Shown in pieces: positions 30,547 through 38,612 of a DNA stretch of 64,000 bases. Made by a program: the position numbers and the translations under genes. The stretch is from an uncultured Lachnospiraceae bacterium. GTDB lineage: Bacteria; Bacillota; Clostridia; Lachnospirales; Lachnospiraceae. The stretch spans positions 1,542 through 65,541 of the forward strand of contig CAJODN010000003.1 in assembly GCA_905233695.1 (NCBI GenBank), read 5' to 3'. A model generated the notes under the pieces. It was not told the DNA's origin, ran no database searches, and saw only the letters and a list, made by a program, of their open reading frames with translations. Each line of letters opens with the position of its first letter. The first letter of the stretch is position 1.

Positions 30547-31276
30547 ATGAGTGGTAACGTAACACTTAAAGGCAATGAGCGACTTGACGAGCTTCACAGG
30601 AATGGATACAGGATTATTCAAGATCCCAATCGTTTTTGCTTCGGGATTGATGCGTGCCAAGAATAGTCCGGAGGACAAGGTGCTTGACATCGGAACCGGA
30701 ACCGGCGTCATTCCGATTCTCATGGAGGCCAGGTACAGGGGGCATGACTACATCGGCCTTGAGATACAAGAGGATGTGGCCGATATGGCAAGACGCTCAG
30801 TCGCATTCAATAATCTTACCGATAGGATTGTTATTGAAAATATTGATGTGAAAGACGCTCTTTCCTTATATAAGCCCGGCTCCTTTGACGTAATAACGAC
30901 GAATCCTCCGTATATAAAGGAAAATGACGGTCTTATTAACCCTAATGATACGAAGGCATTATCAAGGCACGAGCTCAGTGTAACACTTGAAGATGTCGTA
31001 AGAATAAGCTCGAAGCTTCTTAAGAATAAAGGTAAATTCTATATGATTCACAGACCTTCAAGGCTTATGGAGATTATGAGTGTGATGAGGGAATATAATC
31101 TGGAGGTTAAGAGACTTCGAACAGTTCATTCCTATGTTGATAAGGAGGCCAGTATGGTGCTTATTGAAGCGCTTCGCGACGGCGGTGCCTTTATGAAGGT
31201 TGAGAAGCCCTTAATCATATACGATTCGGATGGGAAATATATGGAAGAAGTGGGAGAAATATACTACGGAGAGTAG
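30547..31276 (+). pseudogene. tRNA1(Val) methyltransferase-like (YabB/TrmN6) gene, frame-disrupted
   Basis: Frame 1: MSGNVTLKGNERLDELHRNGYRIIQDPNRFCFGIDA then stop at 30664; frame 2 resumes RAKNSPEDKVLDIGTGTG...TNPPY. Confidence 0.85.
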
Positions 31277-31279
31277 AGA

Positions 31280-32140
31280 ATGGCAGGAACACTTTACCTA
31301 TGCGCAACGCCGATAGGCAATATGGAAGATATAACATACAGAGTTGTTAGGATTCTGAGAGAATCGGATCTTATTGCTGCAGAGGATACAAGAACCTCGA
31401 GAAAGCTGTTAGATCGGTACGAAATCAACACACCGATGACTTCTTATCATGAGCACAACAAGATTGAGAAGGCTAAGGTTCTTATAAGTAAGCTGCAGGC
31501 AGGAAATGATATTGCACTTATCACGGATGCCGGAACCCCGGGAATCTCCGACCCCGGAGAAGAGCTTGTTAACCTATGTTATGAGAACGATATTACCGTA
31601 ACCTCTCTTCCCGGAGCGGCCGCTTTAATCACGGCAGTCACAATGTCGGGACAGCCTTGCAGAAGATTTGCATTTGAAGCATTTCTTCCCAAGGATAAAA
31701 AGTATAGAGTTCATGTGCTTGAGGAATTGGCCCAAGAAACCAGGACAATTATTATATATGAAAGCCCCCATCACCTTAAGGCGACACTCAAGGAATTATC
31801 AGACGTATTAGGTGAAGACAGACAGCTTACCGTTGCCCGGGAGCTTACCAAGCGTCACGAAGAAAAGCTGAGATTCACATTTAAGGAAGCCCTCTCTTAT
31901 TACGAAGAAAATGATCCTAAGGGCGAATATGTTCTTGTGATTAAGGGAAAATCCAGACAGGAACAGGAAGACGAACAGCGAGAAAAGTGGGAAGATACGC
32001 CACTTTCTGAACATATGAAGATCTATCTTGACCAAGGTCTTGATAAGAAAGAAGCCATGAAAAAGGTGGCAAAGGACAGGGGAGTCAGCAAGAGAGATGT
32101 ATATCAAGAGTTACTCAATGAGAAGAACGAGGACAATTAA
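31280..32140 (+). CDS. rsmI: 16S rRNA (cytidine1402-2'-O)-methyltransferase
   Basis: LYLCATPIGNMEDITYR, AAEDTRTSRKLLDRY, ITDAGTPGISDPGEELV. Confidence 0.97.
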   Translation: MAGTLYLCATPIGNMEDITYRVVRILRESDLIAAEDTRTSRKLLDRYEINTPMTSYHEHNKIEKAKVLISKLQAGNDIALITDAGTPGISDPGEELVNLCYENDITVTSLPGAAALITAVTMSGQPCRRFAFEAFLPKDKKYRVHVLEELAQETRTIIIYESPHHLKATLKELSDVLGEDRQLTVARELTKRHEEKLRFTFKEALSYYEENDPKGEYVLVIKGKSRQEQEDEQREKWEDTPLSEHMKIYLDQGLDKKEAMKKVAKDRGVSKRDVYQELLNEKNEDN

Positions 32141-32787
32141 TGGATATTAAAGCAATTTTGATTGATCTTGACGGAACAATTACCGATACAGAGAGAATAT
32201 ATCAACGTCAGTGGGTTGAAGCCGCAAGGTCACTGGGATATAACGATTTTACCACAAAGGATGCGTTGGAGCTTCGAAGCGCCTGGTATCCTTATGCTGT
32301 CAGGCTTATGCAGATAAAGTTCGGAGATGATTTCGACTTCGATAAGCTGAAGGAAACCTGCGCCAACCGTACCTTGAACGAGCTTAAGGAAAAGGGTACA
32401 CCGCTTAAGCCCTATGCAAGGGAATTCTTAGAAGAATTAAGGAAGAGGGATAAGAGAGTGGTTCTTGTATCCGCCACAAGACCTGAGATTATAAAGGGTA
32501 GGCTAAGTGCCGTTGGTCTAACGGAATATTTTGACGAAGTGATATCAGCACACGGCACCAAGCGCGGTAAACCCTACCCGGAGCCATATCTCTATGCTTG
32601 CGATGTAATAGGAGTAAAGCCTGAAGAAACAATAGCAATTGAAGATTCGCCTAACGGCGTGGATTCTGCCGCGGCAGCAGGCTGCAACACTATCATGGTT
32701 CCGGACCTCACCCCCGCAGAACCAGCGCTTATGGCTAAGCTATTTGCTTACGCAAATAATCTAAAAGAAGTTCTAGACTATATTTGA
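32140..32787 (+). CDS. HAD-family phosphatase (beta-phosphoglucomutase-like)
   Basis: ILIDLDGTITDTE, KPYPEPYLYA, IEDSPNGVDSAAAAG. Confidence 0.9.
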   Translation: MDIKAILIDLDGTITDTERIYQRQWVEAARSLGYNDFTTKDALELRSAWYPYAVRLMQIKFGDDFDFDKLKETCANRTLNELKEKGTPLKPYAREFLEELRKRDKRVVLVSATRPEIIKGRLSAVGLTEYFDEVISAHGTKRGKPYPEPYLYACDVIGVKPEETIAIEDSPNGVDSAAAAGCNTIMVPDLTPAEPALMAKLFAYANNLKEVLDYI

Positions 32788-32802
32788 TAGGACACTACAT
32801 AA

Positions 32803-32942
32803 GCCAAGAGGAAGTAAAGTGTTTCGCAAGACCTTTTCGGGTCTCGGCGCTTAGCGATTTGCGTAGCAAGAGCTTAGCGTCCGCTAGGGGTACCCGATTA
32901 GAGCGAGAGCGTGTCTGCGAAATACTTGTACTTCCTCTTGGC
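32803..32942. repeat. Long structured intergenic element (140 nt)
   Basis: GCCAAGAGGAAGTA.aAGTgTTTCGCA paired with TGCGAAAtACTTGTACTTCCTCTTGGC; internal GACC/GGGTC hairpin and GGGTACCC. Confidence 0.85.
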
Positions 32943-32953
32943 GTATATTGAAT

Positions 32954-33008
32954 AAAAAGGGAGCCGTGCCCAGATGATTATTCATCTAAAGCGACAGCCC
33001 CTTTTAAT
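32954..33008 (-). terminator. Terminator-like hairpin downstream of rpsR
   Basis: AAAAAGGGAGCC...AGATGAttatTCATCT...CCCCTTTTAA. Confidence 0.7.
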
Positions 33009-33023
33009 AGTTAATTACTGTTA

Positions 33024-33272
33024 TTACTCTATCACATACGGCATAAGTGCTACGTGACGTGCTCTCTTTATTGCTACTGTAAGAGCTCTCTGGTGCTTAG
33101 CACAGTTACCTGTGATACGACGAGGAAGAATCTTTCCTCTTTCAGAAATGTATTTCTTAAGTGTTGTTGTGTCTTTATAGCTGATAGTATTATCTTTACC
33201 GCAGAAGACACATACCTTTTTTCTTCTGTGAACAGGTCTTCTTCTTCCGCCTTCACTTTTATTATAAGCCAT
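33024..33272 (-). CDS. rpsR: 30S ribosomal protein S18
   Basis: [59 protein letters not shown]. Confidence 0.98.
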   Translation of the reverse strand: MAYNKSEGGRRRPVHRRKKVCVFCGKDNTISYKDTTTLKKYISERGKILPRRITGNCAKHQRALTVAIKRARHVALMPYVIE

Positions 33273-33302
33273 GATTATTTCCTCCTATAAAATGTGGTTA
33301 AC

Positions 33303-33731
33303 CTACACGAATGGGAGATTATCTTCTGTAGCATCATCAATTGGGTTGAAGCCGTCGCCTGCATCACCTGTAGGTGCACTTGAAGGAGCATCTGCAAAGT
33401 CGCCGCTTCCTTGAGCATTCTTGCTCTCGGCAAATTCAACATTGTTCGCTACAATCTGATCCTGATACACGGTTTTGCCGTCTTTCTCATAATTGTTGTT
33501 ACGAAGTTCGCCTTCCACAACAATCTTAGTTCCTTTGCGAAGATATTTCTCAACAAATGTTGCCGTATTACCGAATGATGTAAGATTGAAGAAATCGGTA
33601 GGATAATTACCGTTCTGATCCTTATATCTTCTGTCAACAGCAATTGAATATCTTGCAACCGGCTTATTATCGTTAGTGTATCTAATCTCGGGGTCACGGG
33701 TTAACCGTCCCATCAAAAATATTTTATTCAT
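33303..33731 (-). CDS. ssb: Single-stranded DNA-binding protein
   Basis: MNKIFLMGRLTRDPEIRYT; acidic C terminus DNLPFV. Confidence 0.97.
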   Translation of the reverse strand: MNKIFLMGRLTRDPEIRYTNDNKPVARYSIAVDRRYKDQNGNYPTDFFNLTSFGNTATFVEKYLRKGTKIVVEGELRNNNYEKDGKTVYQDQIVANNVEFAESKNAQGSGDFADAPSSAPTGDAGDGFNPIDDATEDNLPFV

Positions 33732-33754
33732 AAATGTTCTCCTTTGGTTAAATC

Positions 33755-34045
33755 CTATGCCTCGTCTTTTCTAACGCATAAGAATCGAAGAACGTTGTCC
33801 ATAATGCGAACATTTTTCTCGAGCTTAGCAGGAACTTCCGGTTCAGCGTCGAATTGGATAAAGTAGTAGTAGCCTTCATTCATCTTCTGAATTTCATAAG
33901 CAAGTCTCTTTTTACCCTGATCTTCGACCTCTGTTACTGTTCCGCCGTGACGCTCGATGTAACCCTTAGCCTTGTCAACTGTGGCTAATCTTACGTCTTC
34001 TTCGATCTTCGCATTAACAACGAGTGCTAATTCATACTTGTTCAT
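33755..34045 (-). CDS. rpsF: 30S ribosomal protein S6
   Basis: MNKYELALVVNAKIEEDVR; GKKRLAYEIQKMNEGYYYFIQFDAEP. Confidence 0.97.
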   Translation of the reverse strand: MNKYELALVVNAKIEEDVRLATVDKAKGYIERHGGTVTEVEDQGKKRLAYEIQKMNEGYYYFIQFDAEPEVPAKLEKNVRIMDNVLRFLCVRKDEA

Positions 34046-34192
34046 GCTTTTACCTCCTTTTGGACTAGTTGGGATAGTGCAACAGCATTATCCAAGGATA
34101 TTTTATATACCACGAGGCTATATATTATCACTATTTTAGGGAAATGACAAGAGTTTTACAAAAAAGTTAAGAAAAAATTAAGAAATGCAAAA

Positions 34193-34221
34193 AACCCGAG
34201 AACATATCTATGTCTCGGGTT
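34193..34221 (-). terminator. Terminator downstream of the sirtuin gene
   Basis: AACCCGAG...CTCGGGTT with T run on the minus strand. Confidence 0.85.
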
Positions 34222-34233
34222 CGTTTACAGTAA

Positions 34234-34980
34234 TTAGCACTTTATCTGGGACATTACCTCTCCGATAGGATCCGTTATTACAAGGTCGGCATGCGCATCT
34301 CTTGTAGTCGCCCCTTTATTAATAAGGACAAGATGCTTTCCTTTGAAGTAATTAATAAGTCCTGCTGCCGGATATACCGTAAGACTGGTGCCTCCGATAA
34401 TAAGCATGTCGGCATTGGATATGGCATTTACCGAACCGCTAACCTGATAGTCATCAAGACCTTCTTCATATAATACAACGTCCGGCTTAATAATTCCGTT
34501 ACACTTCTCGCATCTCGGAACCCCGTCAAAATCCGGCTTGTCCTTACAAGATAAAATATAATCGCCGTCGTAGAACTCACCGCAGTCCATACAGTAGTTA
34601 CGAAGTGTACTTCCGTGAAGCTCGAATACCGTCTTACTTCCGGCCTTCTGGTGAAGTCCGTCAATATTCTGTGTAACGACTGCGTCAAGCTTACCGGCTT
34701 TTTCAAGTTCTGCAAGCTTCTTATGTGCTGCGTTAGGCTCAATTCCCGTAATCATAATCTTATCATAGTAGAAGCGATAGAATTCCTTTACTTTGTGCAT
34801 GAAAAATGTGTGAGACAGAATCTGTTCCGGTGGATAGTCGTACCTCTGATTATATAGTCCGTCTACCGATCTGAAGTCCGGAATGCCGCTTTCGGTGGAG
34901 ACACCTGCACCGCCGAAGAAAACAATATGATTTGATTCATCCACGTATTCTTGTAATTTAGCTACCTTCTCTGTATCCAT
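34234..34980 (-). CDS. NAD-dependent protein deacylase (Sir2 family)
   Basis: FFGGAGVSTESGIPDFRS, VTQNIDGLHQKAG; GGGAGGGG before ATG 34980, so the track start 35097 is too long. Confidence 0.96.
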   Translation of the reverse strand: MDTEKVAKLQEYVDESNHIVFFGGAGVSTESGIPDFRSVDGLYNQRYDYPPEQILSHTFFMHKVKEFYRFYYDKIMITGIEPNAAHKKLAELEKAGKLDAVVTQNIDGLHQKAGSKTVFELHGSTLRNYCMDCGEFYDGDYILSCKDKPDFDGVPRCEKCNGIIKPDVVLYEEGLDDYQVSGSVNAISNADMLIIGGTSLTVYPAAGLINYFKGKHLVLINKGATTRDAHADLVITDPIGEVMSQIKC

Positions 34981-35135
34981 AATAACCCCTCCCGAAAAAA
35001 AGAAAATACTATAAGCATAATTGTACAATAAATAAGGAAGATTGTTAATAATTTTATTAAATATTGACTTATACATTATATGTAGGTTTTGGTACAATTT
35101 TACACGGTGAAATATTATAGAAAGGAGAAAGAATT

Positions 35136-35795
35136 ATGGCACATGAAGATGCACGTAACGGAATTGGCAAGGTGTTCACTGCTCAGATATTACTTATCAT
35201 AACAGCTATTTGCTATGCTATCGCAGCTATTTGTACAGCCGTAACAATTGGTGCTGCAGCATCTGACGCTATGGTAGGTGCGGGAATAAGCGCTATACTT
35301 TTAGTAGTATTCGGACTTGCAGGTGGTGTTATGTCTATTATCGGTTTTATTCTTCAGCTTGTTGGTCTCAGCAAGGCAGGAAAGGATAACGACAAGATTA
35401 AGAGTGCTTTCACAATTACAATCATTGGATTAATCATTGCAATTGTTATAGGTATTATTAAATCATTAGTTGGCGCTTCTTATGCATGGGCAGGTAACAT
35501 CGGTGACCTTGTTAACTTCATCATCAGTCTTATTGTTACATATAATGTATTAATGGGTTGCGCAGAGCTTAACCCTGCATTACAGGAAAAGGCTGAAAAG
35601 ACATGGAAGATGTACATGATCGTTGTAATCCTTGATATCGTAATTGCAATCGTAGCAATTATTATGGGTATTCTCGGAGTTACTGCTGTATCAGCAGTTG
35701 CATCATACATCTTGATTATTCTTGATGTTGTATTCGAGGTTGTATCATTTGTTATGTACCTTATGTTCTTAGCACAGGCAAGAAACGAGGTATAG
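35136..35795 (+). CDS. Membrane protein, tandem paralogue 1
   Basis: MAHEDARNGIGKVFTAQILLI; TWKMYMIVVILDI; polytopic. Confidence 0.75.
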   Translation: MAHEDARNGIGKVFTAQILLIITAICYAIAAICTAVTIGAAASDAMVGAGISAILLVVFGLAGGVMSIIGFILQLVGLSKAGKDNDKIKSAFTITIIGLIIAIVIGIIKSLVGASYAWAGNIGDLVNFIISLIVTYNVLMGCAELNPALQEKAEKTWKMYMIVVILDIVIAIVAIIMGILGVTAVSAVASYILIILDVVFEVVSFVMYLMFLAQARNEV

Positions 35796-35817
35796 TAGAT
35801 TAACATTTGTCGAAGGA

Positions 35818-35857
35818 GGCGTCTCCACAATATATTGTGGGGATGTCTTTTTTTTGC
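35818..35857 (+). terminator. Terminator
   Basis: GGCGTCTCCACAATATATTGTGGGGATGTCTTTTTTTT. Confidence 0.85.
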
Positions 35858-35932
35858 ACAATATACTTGCAATTATGGTCAAAATTTAGTATTATCTACG
35901 GGTAATAATAAAATATTACGAGGAGACGGACT

Positions 35933-36529
35933 ATGGCAAACGAAAATGCCCGAAATGGAATAGGTAAAGTGTTTATCGGTCAGATTTTTGTAATCATCTC
36001 GGCCTTTTGTACATTGCTTTCTCTTATTCCCGGAATGGGACTTATGATAGCAGGAATATCGGTATTAGTTCTTAATCTTATAGGATTAATAATTTCGCTG
36101 GTGGGACTCAGCAAAGCCGGTAAAGAGAACGGACGACTTAAGACTGCTTTTACACTTACGATGGTCTCCATAATAGTGGAAGTCGTATGTGGAATCATGG
36201 GAGCCTTTTTACAGGTTACTTGGATGGAGCAAATCGAGGGAATTTTTACAACCGTATTATCACTTCTTATTACATATAACGTGTTATTTGGTTGCGCTGA
36301 GCTTAATTCCGAATTAAAGGGAAGAGCGAAGGGTACATGGAAGATGTACATGATTGTCGTTATTCTTGATATCGCAATTACCATAGTCGACCTTATATTG
36401 GCAATAATGGGAGTTACAGATGTGTCTGCAATCGCAACTGTTATCCTTGTACTTATCGATCTTGTATTCGATTTTATCGCATACATCAAGTACCTGGGCT
36501 TCCTTAATATTGCAAGAAAAGAAGCATAA
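35933..36529 (+). CDS. Membrane protein, tandem paralogue 2
   Basis: MANENARNGIGKVFIGQIFVI; TWKMYMIVVILDI. Confidence 0.75.
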   Translation: MANENARNGIGKVFIGQIFVIISAFCTLLSLIPGMGLMIAGISVLVLNLIGLIISLVGLSKAGKENGRLKTAFTLTMVSIIVEVVCGIMGAFLQVTWMEQIEGIFTTVLSLLITYNVLFGCAELNSELKGRAKGTWKMYMIVVILDIAITIVDLILAIMGVTDVSAIATVILVLIDLVFDFIAYIKYLGFLNIARKEA

Positions 36530-36550
36530 ATGAAAAAGGAGGAAATAATC

Positions 36551-37150
36551 ATGCAACATGAAAATGCACGTAACGGTGTAGGTAAACTTTTCACAGCAGA
36601 AATTCTTTTAATTGTTTCTGTATTTTGTTCGCTCTTAACATTAATTCCTGTAGTGGGAACTATTATTGGTGGACTTGCGATGGCTGTTCTTGGCATCATC
36701 GCATTTATCCTTCAGCTTGTTGGTCTTAGCAAAGCAGGACAGGATAGCGAACAGATTAAGTCAGCATTCATGTGGGTAATCATCGGATTAATTGTTTCAA
36801 TTGTTATGGCAATTTTTGCAGGAATTTGGTCTGATGCAACATGGATTCAAAACATTGGTAAGATAGTTAACTTTATCATTAGCTTACTCGTTACATACAA
36901 TGTTTTATTCGGATGTGCAGGTCTTAACTCTGCTTTAGCAGAGAGAGCTGAGAGTACATGGAAGTTCTACATGATAGTAATTATCATTGAGATAGTAGTA
37001 ACTATCGTTCTTGTAATACTTACATTAATAGGACTTTATGCAGCAATGGCTGTCATCGCAGTAATATTCGTACTTGTTGATGTAGTACTTCAGTTAATTG
37101 CATACTTCAAGTATCTTGGCTTCCTTAAGCAGGCTAAGGACGAAGTATAA
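36551..37150 (+). CDS. Membrane protein, tandem paralogue 3
   Basis: MQHENARNGVGKLFTAEILLI; TWKFYMIVIIIEI; AAGGAGG before ATG 36551. Confidence 0.75.
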   Translation: MQHENARNGVGKLFTAEILLIVSVFCSLLTLIPVVGTIIGGLAMAVLGIIAFILQLVGLSKAGQDSEQIKSAFMWVIIGLIVSIVMAIFAGIWSDATWIQNIGKIVNFIISLLVTYNVLFGCAGLNSALAERAESTWKFYMIVIIIEIVVTIVLVILTLIGLYAAMAVIAVIFVLVDVVLQLIAYFKYLGFLKQAKDEV

Positions 37151-37175
37151 GATCAGAACATTTTATGCTTACTAA

Positions 37176-37204
37176 GGCACCCTCTTTAGAGGGTGTCTTT
37201 TCTT
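37176..37204 (+). terminator. Terminator
   Basis: GGCACCCTCtttaGAGGGTGTCTTTTCTT. Confidence 0.85.
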
Positions 37205-37205
37205 A

Positions 37206-37234
37206 TTGAAAAGAAATGTGAAAAATAGTAAAAT
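37206..37234 (+). promoter_or_regulatory. Candidate galK promoter
   Basis: TTGAAA-17 nt-TAAAAT. Confidence 0.6.
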
Positions 37235-37239
37235 ATACC

Positions 37240-37371
37240 TATTCAGAAGCAAGCAAATTTTCATGCATATACTTGTCGAATGCTTGCATTCGTAAAAGTA
37301 TATGGGTGAAAATTTATTTGGCGAGAGCCAATATGAGAAAATACGAAGTATTTTCGAATAGGTTCTGAATA
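37240..37371 (+). other. Structured galK 5' leader candidate
   Basis: TATTCAGAA/TTCTGAATA enclosing AAATTTTCATgcATATACTT/AAGTATATgggTGAAAATTT, CGAATG/CATTCG, TTGGC/GCCAA and GAAAATAC/GTATTTTC. Confidence 0.65.
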
Positions 37372-37403
37372 ATTATATGGATTATTCTCTGGGAGGAATC
37401 GGT

Positions 37404-38576
37404 ATGGATGAGAAATTATTAAAAAAGAAATTCATTGAAAGCTACGGAGACGGCGGTGATATAAGAGAGTATTTCTCTCCCGGTCGCGTTAACTTAATCG
37501 GCGAACATACCGATTATAACGGCGGTCACGTATTTCCGTGTGCACTCACCCTCGGAACCTACGGAATAATGAGGAAAAGAGACGATTCTACCATGAATTT
37601 CTCATCTGCAAATGTAAGGCTCGGTCAGGTAATTACAGTTGATCTTAATGATGTCAGCTACAAGCAAGAATATAACTGGGCTAATTATCCTCTCGGAATA
37701 GTATGGGCCATGAAGGAAAAGGGAATAGAGTTAGATTCCGGCTTCGATATGATGATATGGGGAAATATTCCCAACGGTTCGGGACTCTCGAGTTCAGCCA
37801 GCATCGAAGTATTAATGGGTAAAATGCTTCAGGATATTTACAAGATTAAGAGCTTGAGCATGCTTGATCTTGCGCTTATCGGTCAGTATTCAGAGAATAA
37901 TTTCAACGGCTGTAACTGCGGAATTATGGATCAGTTCGCCGTTGCAATGGGTAAGAAGGATAACGCCATGTTCCTTGATACGAGTAACCTCTCATATCAA
38001 TATGCGCCAATTAACCTTCCGGATGAGAAGATAGTAATAATTAACAGTAAAGTCAAGCATTCACTTGTGGATTCTGCTTATAATGAGAGACGTGAGCAGT
38101 GTGCGTCTGCCCTCGCAGATCTTCAGACAAAGCTTGACATTAAGACCCTTGGAGACCTTGATATTGATACATTCGAGGCCAATAAGGACCTTATTAAGAG
38201 TGAAATTGTAAAAAAGCGCGCTAAGCATGCCGTATACGAGAATCAGCGTACAATAGAGGCAGTGGACGCCCTTAAGAAGAACGATGTGGAGAGATTCGGA
38301 CAGCTTATGAATGAGTCACACATCTCTCTCCGGGATGATTATGAAGTAAGCTGCGATGAGATTGATATACTTGTTGAGCTTGCATGGAATACCAAGGGAG
38401 TAATAGGCTCTCGAATCACAGGCGGCGGATTCGGCGGATGTACCGTAAGTATCGTTAAGAATGATGCCGTTTCGAAATTAAAAGAATATGTTGAAGAGGA
38501 ATACCTCGTTAAGACGGGGCTCAGACCGGAAGTCTATATAGTAGATATCGGCGACGGAGCCAAGAGGATCGGATAA
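37404..38576 (+). CDS. galK: Galactokinase
   Basis: SPGRVNLIGEHTDYNGGHVFPCAL; GSGLSSSASIEV; GGGAGGA before ATG 37404. Confidence 0.97.
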   Translation: MDEKLLKKKFIESYGDGGDIREYFSPGRVNLIGEHTDYNGGHVFPCALTLGTYGIMRKRDDSTMNFSSANVRLGQVITVDLNDVSYKQEYNWANYPLGIVWAMKEKGIELDSGFDMMIWGNIPNGSGLSSSASIEVLMGKMLQDIYKIKSLSMLDLALIGQYSENNFNGCNCGIMDQFAVAMGKKDNAMFLDTSNLSYQYAPINLPDEKIVIINSKVKHSLVDSAYNERREQCASALADLQTKLDIKTLGDLDIDTFEANKDLIKSEIVKKRAKHAVYENQRTIEAVDALKKNDVERFGQLMNESHISLRDDYEVSCDEIDILVELAWNTKGVIGSRITGGGFGGCTVSIVKNDAVSKLKEYVEEEYLVKTGLRPEVYIVDIGDGAKRIG

Positions 38577-38612
38577 TCTCCGTCCTATCTTAAAAGAGGA
38601 AAGGTTTAAGCA

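Noticed and set aside
30575-30652. ORF-track N terminus MSDLTSFTGMDTGLFKIPIVFASGLM of the methyltransferase
   Set aside because: Out-of-frame reading of the conserved YabB N terminus encoded from ATG 30547.
32803-32942. Intergenic element considered as another copy of the parAB-flanking family
   Set aside because: No shared core (GTGATTAAGGT...TAAGCTTGAAC); similar only in having a long outer stem, so treated separately.
34981-35097. 39-residue N-terminal extension of the sirtuin in the ORF track
   Set aside because: Strong SD (GGGAGGGG) sits just before ATG 34980, and the upstream residues look like translated AT-rich intergenic sequence.
35980-36699. 239-aa minus-strand ORF across the tandem membrane proteins
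   Set aside because: Antisense to two conserved paralogues with good RBSs; no independent support.
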